Shown: piece by piece, positions 39,914-48,261 of the stretch | Layout: every line of letters begins with the position of its first letter | Position numbering within the stretch: position 1 is the stretch's first letter | Assembly (NCBI RefSeq): GCF_011800755.1 | Contig: NZ_JAATJW010000009.1 | Span: forward strand, 1-62,836 | DNA from: Listeria valentina | GTDB lineage: Bacteria; Bacillota; Bacilli; Lactobacillales; Listeriaceae | Direction of reading: 5' to 3' | Length of the DNA: 62,836 bases | The notes under the pieces: model-generated | What the model was told of the DNA's origin: nothing | What the model saw: only the letters and a program-made list of their open reading frames with translations | Databases searched by the model: none | Made by a program: the position numbers and the translations under genes

Positions 39914-40726
39914 TTATTTCTCAAAAATAAATTTATCAAATGCGACAGCCACGCCATCTTGATTGTTACTTGCCGTGACAAAATCTGCAATTTCTTTTAG
40001 TTTCGGAATGGCATTTCCCATCGCAACCGCTGTTCCGGCATATTCAAGCATCGTAGTATCATTTTCGTGGTCGCCAATACACATGACTTCATCTCGCTTA
40101 ATATGAAGAAGTTCAGCGAGTTGGTGTACAGCATTTCCTTTGCTTGCATCGCGATTCAACACTTCAAGGTAAAAAGGAGCGCTTCTCACTAGGTGATATT
40201 TATCATAAAAATCAGCAGGGAGTTTTTCGATGCCCGCTTCAAGGATTTCCGCTTCATCAATCATCATGGCTTTCGAAACTTTGAAGTCATCTGGAACATT
40301 TTCAATTTCTTCATAGATCAATTGGCTGTTCGTCAAGTAAGCTTCGACAACCGTATATTTGCCGATATAGCGGTTTGGCGTATAAAGTGCGGATTCATCG
40401 AAAAAGTGCATGTGAAGCCCAGCTTTTTCTGCTGCATCTGCAACTTCAACCAAGTCTCCTTTTGTCAAAGTGAGGTGTGAAACCACTTCTTTACTGAAAG
40501 TATCCTGAACGAGAGCGCCGTTAAAGCTGATAACATAATCGCCTTCCTCGCGAAGTTTCAGTTCGGATAAATACTGCTCCACGCCGACAAGCGGACGTCC
40601 AGTACAAAGAACCACTTTCACGCCGCGCGCTTTTGCTTTTTGGATCGCTTCATTCACTTTTGGTGAAACCTCATGATGGTCGTTTAAGAGTGTACCGTCG
40701 ATATCAATTGCTACTAATTTAATCAT
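39914..40726 (-). CDS. Cof-type HAD-superfamily phosphatase
   Basis: Sugar phosphatase-like HAD hydrolase of 270 residues (YidA type). Motif I KLVAIDIDGTLLND at the start, motif II VVLCTGRPL, and the C-terminal GDHENDTTMLEYAGTAVAMGNA motif IV are intact; a C2 cap lies between. Start ATG 40726 follows GGAGG; a longer frame begins at 40753. Substrate not predictable. Confidence 0.9.
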   Translation of the reverse strand: MIKLVAIDIDGTLLNDHHEVSPKVNEAIQKAKARGVKVVLCTGRPLVGVEQYLSELKLREEGDYVISFNGALVQDTFSKEVVSHLTLTKGDLVEVADAAEKAGLHMHFFDESALYTPNRYIGKYTVVEAYLTNSQLIYEEIENVPDDFKVSKAMMIDEAEILEAGIEKLPADFYDKYHLVRSAPFYLEVLNRDASKGNAVHQLAELLHIKRDEVMCIGDHENDTTMLEYAGTAVAMGNAIPKLKEIADFVTASNNQDGVAVAFDKFIFEK

Positions 40727-40849
40727 TTCATGCGTCCTCCATCTATATTTCATACGTGTTCAGTATAGCACAGTTGGGATGAGGATTGAAACTTGGATGA
40801 AAATATGGCAAACTGGTCTGGAGAGAATCTTTTAGAAGAGAGTGAAACG

Positions 40850-41365
40850 ATGAAGAAAAGTTATCACGTGAAATTTTTAACGAATAAGCCAGAAGACATT
40901 GATCTTGCAGAAGCGGTATGCAAGAAATGCGAGGATTACTACAAACTTGAGAAGGGGCGGGCGGCGACGCGTGAAGATGCGGCAGCTATCATTTTGGAAC
41001 TCCCTGAAGGCAAGACGCGCTATGATAAATTTGTGATGGCCATTTTAGATGAAGCAAATACGCCAATTGGGCTGATTGATGTCGTTGCAGACTATCCAAA
41101 AACCGGGGAATGGATCATTGGACTCTTGCTTCTTGTGCCAGAAGCGCGAAGCGGCGGGATGGGACGTGTTCTCCACGAAGTCATCCGCGAATGGGCGCAA
41201 GATAGCGGAGCGGATTCACTTCGGGTTGGCGTACTCAAATCGAATGGAACTGCGGCTGGATTTTGGAGCCATCTTGGCTACGAGCACCAGGGGGACAAAA
41301 CCATCCAAGTTGGCGGACGTGAAAACGAGGTAGAGGTTCTAACACGCAAAATCGACAAGGCTTAA
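40850..41365 (+). CDS. GNAT-family N-acetyltransferase
   Basis: A 171-residue acetyltransferase. The acetyl-CoA pyrophosphate-binding loop is seen in LLLVPEARSGGMGRVLHE and a later LKSNGTAAGFWSHLGYE is the usual beta5-alpha4 segment. Acceptor unknown. An in-frame TTG at 40793 would add 19 residues; ATG 40850 is preferred but its ribosome site is weak. A VOC protein gene follows. Confidence 0.82.
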   Translation: MKKSYHVKFLTNKPEDIDLAEAVCKKCEDYYKLEKGRAATREDAAAIILELPEGKTRYDKFVMAILDEANTPIGLIDVVADYPKTGEWIIGLLLLVPEARSGGMGRVLHEVIREWAQDSGADSLRVGVLKSNGTAAGFWSHLGYEHQGDKTIQVGGRENEVEVLTRKIDKA

Positions 41366-41393
41366 TGGAAGTTTCTTGCTAGGAGGTGATTTT

Positions 41394-41816
41394 ATGAAAG
41401 CACGTGTGACGGTTTTGACGCTTGGGGTGGCTGACCTTGAGCGGGCGGTGGCATTTTATCGCGACGGATTGAAGTGGCAGACGGAAGGAATCATCGGGCA
41501 AGAGTTCGAACACGGGGCGGTAGCTTTTTTTGATTTGGAATCGGGAATGAAGCTTGCGCTCTGGAAGCGAGAGAATATTGCACATGATACGGGTCTTTCA
41601 GCTGGGCAGCCAAATCAGACGGAACTCACGCTTGGACATAATGTTTCTAGTAAGCTTGAAGTAGATCAAGTGATGCAAGAAGCGAAAAGTGCTGGGGCTA
41701 CGATTGTTAAGGCAGCTCACGATACATTTTGGGGCGGCTACTCAGGCTATTTTCAAGATCTGGATGGGCATTTGTGGGAAGTCGTTTGGAATCCCGAATG
41801 GTCGATTGAAAATTAA
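41394..41816 (+). CDS. VOC family protein
   Basis: A 140-residue glyoxalase/bleomycin-resistance-fold protein: VADLERAVAFYRDGLKW, and DLDGHLWEVVWNP with the usual metal-ligand glutamate. Function unknown. AGGAGGTG precedes ATG 41394; probably cotranscribed with the GNAT gene. Confidence 0.87.
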   Translation: MKARVTVLTLGVADLERAVAFYRDGLKWQTEGIIGQEFEHGAVAFFDLESGMKLALWKRENIAHDTGLSAGQPNQTELTLGHNVSSKLEVDQVMQEAKSAGATIVKAAHDTFWGGYSGYFQDLDGHLWEVVWNPEWSIEN

Positions 41817-41833
41817 ATTTTACTTGCAAGTGA

Positions 41834-41880
41834 AAAAGCCAACGCGTAATCCTCCAATTAGGATTACGCGTTGGCTTTTC
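41834..41880. terminator. Bidirectional terminator
   Basis: Twenty-pair perfect stem (41834-41853 with 41860-41879) between convergent VOC and PadR genes. Confidence 0.88.
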
Positions 41881-41928
41881 TTGATTAGTTAGCAAAAAAT
41901 TGTTCGATATCATAAGTAACTTGTGGCT

Positions 41929-42450
41929 TTACTCATCGTTTTGAATTTTTTGATACAAGCTTGTAAGCCACTCTAAATCAATGGTAAGGTGCTGGATAGC
42001 ATTTTGCGTAATGTAGGCGGTGATGCTACCTTCTGGATATTTATTTTCTTCAAGACTTTGATGTAGTTCTTTTTCAATTCTTTGGCGGCGCTCATCTAAC
42101 AGCTGGAGTAGATGTTCTTTTTCAGCATAATTGAAAAAGAGTAGCGCTGGGTAAATCAATTTGAACGAATGAACATCTTTTTTGAGAACTTTTTCTAATT
42201 CTTTTTCGATTTGTGCCCGCCCAGCTTCCGTAATTTGATAAATCGTTTTGGTTGGTGTTTTTTCGTTTTCAACCACTTCGGAAACTTCCACAAACCCGCC
42301 TTTTTCAAGCGATTCGAAAGCATAATAGATCTTGGCATCACTGATTTGGAAGAGATAATCCCATTTGTAACGTTTTAAAAAGCGTTTGATGTCATATGGA
42401 TGCACATTGTGTTGATCTAAAACGCCTAAAATGACAAGTTTTAATGACAT
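41929..42450 (-). CDS. PadR-family transcription regulator
   Basis: A 173-residue regulator. The N-terminal winged helix (LKLVILGVLDQHNVHPYDIK; DAKIYYAFESLEKGGFVEVS; KTIYQITEAGR) is PadR-type and the C-terminal half is a helical dimerisation domain. Start ATG 42450 after GGGGG; a longer frame from 42579 is unlikely. Divergent from a Gfo/Idh/MocA gene with a 16-bp palindrome between them. Confidence 0.88.
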   Translation of the reverse strand: MSLKLVILGVLDQHNVHPYDIKRFLKRYKWDYLFQISDAKIYYAFESLEKGGFVEVSEVVENEKTPTKTIYQITEAGRAQIEKELEKVLKKDVHSFKLIYPALLFFNYAEKEHLLQLLDERRQRIEKELHQSLEENKYPEGSITAYITQNAIQHLTIDLEWLTSLYQKIQNDE

Positions 42451-42517
42451 ACTGAACCCCCATCTTCGATTTTTACCTTTACTATAGCATTGTTTGGAAG
42501 CGAATTCGAATGATAAG

Positions 42518-42533
42518 AAAAGTATATACTTTT
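42518..42533. promoter_or_regulatory. Palindromic operator between PadR and oxidoreductase genes
   Basis: AAAAGTATATACTTTT, a perfect 16-bp palindrome that abuts the -35 of the oxidoreductase promoter. Probable PadR site. Confidence 0.6.
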
Positions 42534-42561
42534 TGACATCAGTTTCAGGAAAACATATAAT
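42533..42561 (+). promoter_or_regulatory. Oxidoreductase promoter (full consensus)
   Basis: TTGACA (42533-42538), 17-bp spacer, TATAAT (42556-42561). Both hexamers are perfect. Confidence 0.88.
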
Positions 42562-42597
42562 AAATACCATAGAAGGCAAGAGGAAAGGGTGTCACTT

Positions 42598-43566
42598 ATG
42601 AGTAATTTGAATTGGGCTATTGTTGGACCGGGCGGAATCGCTCACCAATTTGCGGATGCAATGACAAAAGAAGGTCGCTCGGTTTATGCGGTTGGGGCGA
42701 GAAATAAAGAAAAAGGCGAGGCATTTGCCAAGGAATATGGCATTGGGCTTGTTTATGATGACTTTGATGCACTTTTTGCGGATGAGAATATTGATGCGGT
42801 TTATATCTCAACGCCGCATTCGAATCATTATGAATATATGATGAAGGTGGTACAAAATGGCAAGCATATCTTGGTCGAGAAGGCGATTACGGTGAGTTCC
42901 CGTGAACTCGAGGCGGTTCTCCAAGTTTCTCGCGAGAAAAAGGTTGTGGTTATGGAAGCGATGACGATTTTCCACATGCCGCTTTACGCGAAACTCAAGG
43001 AAATAGCGGTCGAAAAGAAGCTTGGTGCTTTAAAAATGATTCAAGTTTCCTTTGGGAGTGCGAAACCGAATGATCCAAGTAATCGCTTTTTCAGCATGGA
43101 TCTTGCGGGCGGCGCGCTGCTTGATATTGGGACTTATGCGCTCTCGTTTGCGCGCTATTTCTTGAGTGAGAAGCCTACTGAAGTGCTTTCGACGGCGAAG
43201 AAATATGAAACGGGTGTGGATGAACAATCCGGTATTTTACTGCGAAATGCGCAGGATGAAATGGCGACTATCAGCTTGACTTTCCGGGCAAAAATGCCAA
43301 AACGTGGGATTGTGGCTTATGAAAATGGCTTTTTGACGGTAGACGATTTTCCTCGTGCGGACCGGGCAATGTTGACTTATACAAATGGGGAGTCGGAAGA
43401 AATTACCGCTGGAGATACCGCTTCGGCACTGCAATATGAAATTCGTGATATGGAAAAAAATATCGCAAACGGTGAAAATCCGCTTAGTGAATTGACGGAA
43501 GATGTTGTTGAAATCATGACAAAAGTGCGGGCAGATTGGGGTATTGAATTTCCATTTGAAAAGTAA
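42598..43566 (+). CDS. Gfo/Idh/MocA family oxidoreductase
   Basis: A 322-residue NAD(P)-dependent dehydrogenase. Rossmann motif WAIVGPGGIAHQFADAM (residues 5-21), the family VYISTPHSNHYEYM and the catalytic-lysine motif HILVEKAITVSS are clear, and FSMDLAGGALLDIGTYALSF is the C-domain signature. Substrate unknown (sugar or dihydrodiol type). ATG 42598 with AGGAAAGGG; GTG 42589 is alternative. Strong promoter next to a PadR operator. Confidence 0.88.
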   Translation: MSNLNWAIVGPGGIAHQFADAMTKEGRSVYAVGARNKEKGEAFAKEYGIGLVYDDFDALFADENIDAVYISTPHSNHYEYMMKVVQNGKHILVEKAITVSSRELEAVLQVSREKKVVVMEAMTIFHMPLYAKLKEIAVEKKLGALKMIQVSFGSAKPNDPSNRFFSMDLAGGALLDIGTYALSFARYFLSEKPTEVLSTAKKYETGVDEQSGILLRNAQDEMATISLTFRAKMPKRGIVAYENGFLTVDDFPRADRAMLTYTNGESEEITAGDTASALQYEIRDMEKNIANGENPLSELTEDVVEIMTKVRADWGIEFPFEK

Positions 43567-43575
43567 AGACGCGTG

Positions 43576-43618
43576 AAAAGCTGATTTTTCCATTTTTTAA
43601 TGGAAGGTCAGCTTTTTT
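43576..43618 (+). terminator. Terminator after oxidoreductase
   Basis: Stem AAAAGCTGA...TCAGCTTTT (43576-43584 with 43608-43616) and T run. Confidence 0.8.
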
Positions 43619-43698
43619 TAATTTGTTCTTGCAATTTTTGATGCAAGGGACAAAAGAAGCTTTTTTTAAATTTGTTTTTAGGAACGAAAGACCTAATT

Positions 43699-43776
43699 TT
43701 GTGAATGTGCACACTATCACTTTTCATTTAACGATATATTGTGCTATATTAATTAAGCAGATACCATATATAGAAA
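43699..43776 (+). promoter_or_regulatory. nrdDG control region with two NrdR-like boxes
   Basis: TAACGATATATTGTGC (43729-43744) and ATACCATATATAGAAA (43761-43776) resemble the NrdR consensus ACACWATATATWGTGT; they start 32 bp apart, the normal spacing. A TTGTGAATGTGCACACTA at 43699-43716 resembles a Rex or Fnr-type site. Inferred. Confidence 0.6.
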
Positions 43777-43790
43777 ATGGGGGAGTGATC

Positions 43791-45944
43791 ATGTATAGCG
43801 AACAAATAACGGATCAACAGGTTGTGAAGCGAGACGGTCGGAAAGTAACCTTTGATTTGATTAAAATCCGCAATGCTGTTGAAGCATCGATGAAAAGCAT
43901 TCAAGTAGAGGACGATATCTTTTTGGAGAATGTGATCGTTTCAATTGTGAATAGTTTACCAAGTGAAGCGGAACTGACGATTGATACGATTCAAGAAACG
44001 GTAGAAAATGTTTTGATGAAATCGAGCTATCCAAGTGTCGCGAGAAGTTACATAGAATACCGTCATGATCGTGACGCGAAACGTGCGAATTTGACGGATA
44101 TGACGAAAAGTGTGCAAAAACTGCTTGAAAAAGACGAAGCGGTCGTAAACGAAAATGCTAATAAAGACGCAACGGTTTTCAATACGCAGCGAGATCTCAC
44201 TGCAGGTGCCGTAGCGAAAAGTTATGCGTTAAAATATATGCTCCCAAAACACGTTGCGAATGCTCACTTAAAAGGGGATATTCACTTTCACGATCTTGAT
44301 TATAGCCCGTATCACGCGATGACAAATTGTTGTTTGATTGATATCCGTGGAATGCTTCAAAATGGCTTTACAATTGGGAATGCCAATGTGGAAAGTCCGA
44401 AATCAATTCAAACGGCAACGGCTCAAATCGCTCAAATTATTGCAAATGTGGCAAGTTCACAATATGGCGGTTGCTCGGTCGACCGAATTGACGAAATTCT
44501 TTCGGATTATGCCAAATTGAACTATGCGAAGCATGAAAAGGAAGCAGCGGATTGGGTTGTCCCAGAGAAACAACAGGAATACGCGGAAAGCCGAACGAAA
44601 AAAGATATTTATGATGCGATGCAAAGCTTGGAATATGAAATCAACACGCTTTATACGAGCAACGGTCAAACGCCTTTCGTGACACTTGGATTCGGACTTG
44701 GCGAGGATTGGTTTGCGCGTGAAATCCAAAAAGCGATCTTGAATGTACGAATTGGCGGGGTAGGAAAAGATAAGCATACGGCGATTTTTCCAAAACTAGT
44801 ATTCTCACTAAAACGGGGCACGAATTTAGAAAAACAGGATCCAAACTACGATATTAAACAATTAGCGCTTGCTTGTTCAGCGAAACGGATGTATCCGGAT
44901 GTGCTGAGCTATGATACACTCACTCGGTTAACGGGAGATTTTAAAGTGCCGATGGGATGCCGCTCGTTTTTACCTGCGTGGAAAGACGAGGAAACAGGCG
45001 AGAATGTAAATGCTGGCAGGAACAATTTAGGCGTCGTAACGTTAAACGTACCGCGGATTGCTTTACAAAGCCGAGGAGATCAAGCCAAGTTCTGGGAAAT
45101 TTTCCACGAAAGAATGAAGACCGTGAAAGATGCGCTATTATTCCGTTTGAATCGCGTTCGTGAAGCGCAGCCGGAAAATGCGCCGATCCTTTACAAATAT
45201 GGGGCATTTGGCAAGCGTCTTGAAGACGGGGAAAGCGTCGACCAACTGTTTAACCACAACCGTTCTACGATTTCAATTGGATACATTGGCCTGTATGAAG
45301 CGGCGACAGTTTTCTATGGCGGCGAATGGGAGCAAAATGTTGAAGCCAAAACCTTCACTCTTGATATTGTTAAAGCTCTTAAAAAATACGCGGATAGCTG
45401 GAAAGAGGAGTATGGCTATTGGTTTAGTGTGTATTCGACCCCGAGCGAGAGTTTGACTGACCGATTTAATCGGCTGGATAAAGAGAAATTCGGCATTGTG
45501 AAGGACATTACGGACAAAGAATACTATCAAAATTCTTTCCACTACGATGTTCGAAAGAAAATTACACCGTTCGAAAAAATCGACTTTGAAAAAGAGTATC
45601 CAGAATACTGTTCAGGCGGTTTCATCCATTACTGCGAGTATCCGAAGCTCATGCACAACACAAAGGCGCTTGAAGCTGTGTGGGACTATGCGTACGACCG
45701 GGTAGCCTATCTCGGCACGAATACTCCGATTGACAAGTGTTACGAATGTGGATTTGAAGGAGAGTTTTCGCCGACAGAAGAAGGATTCAAGTGCCCACAT
45801 TGCGGCAACACCGATCCAGAAAAAGCCGATGTCGTAAAACGAACTTGTGGCTATCTAGGCAACCCAATGAAGCGTCCGATGGTTCACGGTCGTCATGTTG
45901 AAATTTCGAAACGCGTGAAGCACATGGAGCTTCGAGATGAATAA
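43791..45944 (+). CDS. nrdD: Anaerobic ribonucleoside-triphosphate reductase
   Basis: Class III ribonucleotide reductase of 717 residues, making dNTPs without oxygen through a glycyl radical. It has an N-terminal ATP-cone (VVKRDGRKVTFDLIKIRNAVEAS), the glycyl-radical core, a CYECGF...CPHCG zinc site (about 642-665), and the radical motif RTCGYLGNP. The long frame upstream (from 43623) is excluded: ATG 43791 has GGGGGAG. NrdR-like boxes lie in front; nrdG overlaps the end. Confidence 0.96.
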   Translation: MYSEQITDQQVVKRDGRKVTFDLIKIRNAVEASMKSIQVEDDIFLENVIVSIVNSLPSEAELTIDTIQETVENVLMKSSYPSVARSYIEYRHDRDAKRANLTDMTKSVQKLLEKDEAVVNENANKDATVFNTQRDLTAGAVAKSYALKYMLPKHVANAHLKGDIHFHDLDYSPYHAMTNCCLIDIRGMLQNGFTIGNANVESPKSIQTATAQIAQIIANVASSQYGGCSVDRIDEILSDYAKLNYAKHEKEAADWVVPEKQQEYAESRTKKDIYDAMQSLEYEINTLYTSNGQTPFVTLGFGLGEDWFAREIQKAILNVRIGGVGKDKHTAIFPKLVFSLKRGTNLEKQDPNYDIKQLALACSAKRMYPDVLSYDTLTRLTGDFKVPMGCRSFLPAWKDEETGENVNAGRNNLGVVTLNVPRIALQSRGDQAKFWEIFHERMKTVKDALLFRLNRVREAQPENAPILYKYGAFGKRLEDGESVDQLFNHNRSTISIGYIGLYEAATVFYGGEWEQNVEAKTFTLDIVKALKKYADSWKEEYGYWFSVYSTPSESLTDRFNRLDKEKFGIVKDITDKEYYQNSFHYDVRKKITPFEKIDFEKEYPEYCSGGFIHYCEYPKLMHNTKALEAVWDYAYDRVAYLGTNTPIDKCYECGFEGEFSPTEEGFKCPHCGNTDPEKADVVKRTCGYLGNPMKRPMVHGRHVEISKRVKHMELRDE

Positions 45945-46488
45945 TCCAGCTCCAAAAGAATGGCAATCGAGTCGCTTGAGTTGCGGTTATATTGCCGATT
46001 ACAAGCCATTTAATTTTGTGGACGGGGAAGGCGTGCGTTGCAGTTTGTATGTGTCTGGCTGCCCGTTCCACTGTGAAGGTTGTTACAATAAAGCGGCGCA
46101 GTCCTTCAAGTACGGCGAACCTTTCACAGACGAGCTACTTGCCAAAATCGTTGCGGACGTTGGCCACGAAAGCGTGCAAGGACTCACGCTTCTAGGCGGC
46201 GAACCATTTTTAAACACAGAGACTTGTCTTATAGTCGTCAAGAAACTCCGGGAAGTCTATGGCAATTCGAAAGATATTTGGTCTTGGACGGGCTACACGT
46301 TCGAGGAAATGCTACAAGAAACAGAAGACAAATTGGAGTTGCTATCGCTGATTGATGTACTTGTTGACGGCAGATTTGAGCAGTCGCTATTTGATCCAAA
46401 CTTGGCATTTCGAGGTTCAAGCAACCAGCGGATTATTGATGTAAAACAAACACTTAAAGCTGGAGAAGTTGTACTATATCTAGAATAG
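45937..46488 (+). CDS. nrdG: Anaerobic ribonucleotide reductase activating protein
   Basis: Radical SAM enzyme of 183 residues that installs the glycyl radical on NrdD. The cluster motif is CPFHCEGC (C-x3-C-x2-C), with GVRCSLYVSG before it and the GGEPFLN motif after. Overlaps nrdD by eight bases. Confidence 0.95.
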   Translation: MNNPAPKEWQSSRLSCGYIADYKPFNFVDGEGVRCSLYVSGCPFHCEGCYNKAAQSFKYGEPFTDELLAKIVADVGHESVQGLTLLGGEPFLNTETCLIVVKKLREVYGNSKDIWSWTGYTFEEMLQETEDKLELLSLIDVLVDGRFEQSLFDPNLAFRGSSNQRIIDVKQTLKAGEVVLYLE

Positions 46489-46498
46489 AAAGTTTCAG

Positions 46499-46542
46499 AA
46501 AACCGATTTTCCTCTTTGCTAGAGAGAAAAATCGGTTTTTTT
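46499..46542 (+). terminator. nrdG terminator
   Basis: Twelve-pair stem (46499-46510 with 46528-46539) and T run. Confidence 0.85.
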
Positions 46543-46549
46543 GGCAAAT

Positions 46550-46582
46550 AAAAAGCGCTGTTTTGATTTGTCAGCACTTTTT
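46550..46582 (-). terminator. Terminator of the bacteriocin-like operon
   Basis: On the minus strand AAAGTGCTG...CAGCGCTTT followed by T residues, just after the 56-residue ORF. Confidence 0.7.
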
Positions 46583-46589
46583 AACGAAA

Positions 46590-46760
46590 TTATTTTTTCT
46601 TTTTAAAAGCAATAACTAGCAAAATAAGAGACGCGATAACCAAACTAAAAATCCCGATTTGTGTCATGATAATGGATTGAGTTAAACTACCAAAGATGGA
46701 CAGTAGAGTGGCCATCACGATAACAATGATTAGAATTAATTGCCATTTTTGAATATGCAT
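46590..46760 (-). CDS. 56-residue two-helix membrane protein, possible immunity protein
   Basis: A small membrane protein with two hydrophobic helices (about residues 7-24 and 36-52) joined by a short polar turn, and a KKKK tail. It starts 15 bp after the secreted-protein gene, with an AAGGATG-type ribosome site, and ends before a terminator. Two-helix proteins of this size often protect producers of secreted bacteriocins; this role is inferred from the context only. Too short for usual ORF thresholds. Confidence 0.65.
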   Translation of the reverse strand: MHIQKWQLILIIVIVMATLLSIFGSLTQSIIMTQIGIFSLVIASLILLVIAFKKKK

Positions 46761-46775
46761 AAAATCACTTCATCC

Positions 46776-47297
46776 TTATTGTTTGCCTTTTCCTACTAAT
46801 CTAAATCCTTTAAATTTCAACCAAATGCCATTGTTCATATAACCTGAACTTATACTCCAGATTGCGGAAACAACAGATAAAGCTAAAGGCATCGCGATTC
46901 CTCCACTAAAAATTGTTAAAATCGCGGCTGCACCTAATCCACCGTTCCCTATTGCTTTAGCTAATGAGGCACTAAGATAAACATAGGTATATCCTTTCTT
47001 TTTAACAATTTTAGATACACCGTTTTTTCTTAACATTGAAGCTCTCAATAGATCTGGGGGAACATTTTGTCCATTATTTCTCAGGCGTTGCACGGCTTGA
47101 CTATCAGATACAGAATAAGTTTTAGTGGTACGCCCTTGCTCTACTTCCTGTTGGATACTGATAAACGAGAGTTGGCTTTTGGAAGCAGTTGTGTTTTGTT
47201 TGTTAGCATACGCAGTCATTGAGGGAGTGAGAGGTGTTAAAACAAGTGTTGCTATCATGACAGGTGTGAAAAATTTTCTTAGTTGGCTTTTCTTCAT
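46776..47297 (-). CDS. Secreted bacteriocin-like protein
   Basis: A 173-residue exported protein. Signal peptide: MKKSQLRKFF, hydrophobic core, likely cleavage after TAYA (residue 31). The mature part has a basic middle region, then a hydrophobic, glycine-rich helix (about 112-150; GNGGLGAAAILTIFSGG) and a short aromatic-basic tail (NNGIWLKFKGFRLVGKGKQ). This architecture is seen in large unmodified or Sec-exported bacteriocins, and the gene is followed by a two-helix membrane protein. No specific family is recognised. AAGGAG and an extended TGATATAAT -10 (47328-47333) lie upstream. Confidence 0.68.
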   Translation of the reverse strand: MKKSQLRKFFTPVMIATLVLTPLTPSMTAYANKQNTTASKSQLSFISIQQEVEQGRTTKTYSVSDSQAVQRLRNNGQNVPPDLLRASMLRKNGVSKIVKKKGYTYVYLSASLAKAIGNGGLGAAAILTIFSGGIAMPLALSVVSAIWSISSGYMNNGIWLKFKGFRLVGKGKQ

Positions 47298-47327
47298 TTT
47301 TCTTCAACTCCTTTATTAAATTAAGGT

Positions 47328-47333
47328 ATTATA
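47328..47333 (-). promoter_or_regulatory. -10 of the bacteriocin-like operon
   Basis: TATAAT on the minus strand, preceded by TGA (near-extended); -35 not clear. Confidence 0.45.
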
Positions 47334-47519
47334 TCATAAAAAATTAAGACGAAACCAAAAATGTAATGAAATGTCGATTTTTTGTAATAAATGATGAATT
47401 TTAAGAAGTTTCATATGATATTTGTATTACCGTCAGAAAATATTGTTCATTGAAGAATACTAGAAAGCGGAGAAGCCTATACTCTGATATGTTAGAATAA
47501 ACAGAAAATAATGGAGAGG

Positions 47520-47609
47520 ATGAAGAAGTTATTACCAGTAGTATGAACGATGATTGTAGTCTCATTAGTAGGTGAAATAGAAACAGAAAGTGTTAGTGAT
47601 TACATATGA
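47520..47609 (+). pseudogene. Possible decayed leader-peptide ORF before the immunity gene
   Basis: After GGAGAGG, ATG 47520 opens MKKLLPVV, then an in-frame TGA (47544-47546), then TMIVVSLVGEIETESVSDYI ending at TGA 47607 that overlaps the immunity gene ATG (ATGA). With the internal stop ignored it resembles a signal peptide, as expected for the bacteriocin that such immunity proteins guard. Weak; may be chance. An extended -10 (TGTTAGAAT, 47490-47498) lies upstream. Confidence 0.3.
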
Positions 47610-47956
47610 GTGACATAACAAAAAGTAAAGAGCTTATTCATGATTTATATAACAAATTATCAAACCGGTCTGATCCCAGTAATGAGCTATTAGATATATT
47701 GGATGTTTTATATCAAGTATATCTGAAAATTGATACTGTAAATAACCCCGAAGCTTATGTTCAGCGATTGGTTAATTATATCTATAGTGTTGGTCTCAAA
47801 GGGCGCCTTTATTTTCCGGAAGATGAAAATAGTTTGATTGCAGAACTTGGGATTATCGGTCAGAAAGCTGGTTTGAACGGCTTGTACAAAGCTAATTACG
47901 GGGATAAATCTCAATTTTATAGTTATTTTGATGAGAATAAGAAGCCTAGAAGTTAA
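47606..47956 (+). CDS. Class IIa (pediocin-like) bacteriocin immunity protein
   Basis: A 116-residue cytosolic four-helix protein that protects cells from pediocin-type bacteriocins acting on the mannose PTS. KELIHDLYNKLSN, the LLDILDVLYQVYLKID helix, VQRLVNYIYSVGL and GLNGLYKANYGDKSQF match the enterocin A immunity family closely. No YGNGV-type bacteriocin gene is found next to it; only a possible broken leader ORF precedes it. It may act as orphan immunity. Confidence 0.9.
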   Translation: MSDITKSKELIHDLYNKLSNRSDPSNELLDILDVLYQVYLKIDTVNNPEAYVQRLVNYIYSVGLKGRLYFPEDENSLIAELGIIGQKAGLNGLYKANYGDKSQFYSYFDENKKPRS

Positions 47957-48012
47957 AGAAATGATCTATTCAAAATAAAAAAACAGATATAGCTTGGAGG
48001 AGGCGTTTAGAG

Positions 48013-48228
48013 ATGGAATTGGTAAGCTTTGATTTTTTTATGGGTATCGGTGGTGTTACCGTTTTATTTGCAACAACTTTTATTCATGAGTTAGGACACC
48101 TCTTTTTTGGTTACTTGGTTGGGAATCATTTTCGCACTTCTCCCAATGAAGTTTGGAACTTACAAGTCAGATGGCTATCAAACTTATCATCTTTTCTTGA
48201 AAAAAGAATCCCTTTGAAGTTAAAGAAG
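48013..48228 (+). pseudogene. Truncated M50-like membrane protease gene
   Basis: GGAGGAGG and ATG 48013 open a frame with a hydrophobic helix and FATTFIHELGHLFFGYLVGN, the zinc motif of M50-type intramembrane proteases. After about 72 residues the frame runs straight into the nitrilase terminator and then antisense sequence of the nitrilase gene (nominal stop at 48516), so the 3' part is missing. A remnant of the bacteriocin patch, cut by a deletion near 48215-48230. Confidence 0.65.
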
Positions 48229-48261
48229 AACCCCGCCGATTCACGAATCGGCGGGGTTCTT
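48226..48261 (-). terminator. Terminator of the met-nitrilase operon
   Basis: Sixteen-pair perfect GC-rich stem (48226-48241 with 48246-48261) 19 bp after the nitrilase stop on the minus strand; T run is interrupted. Confidence 0.6.

Noticed and set aside
43623-43790. 56-residue extension of nrdD
   Set aside because: It runs through the promoter and NrdR-like boxes; ATG 43791 has a strong ribosome site and the ATP-cone starts right after it.
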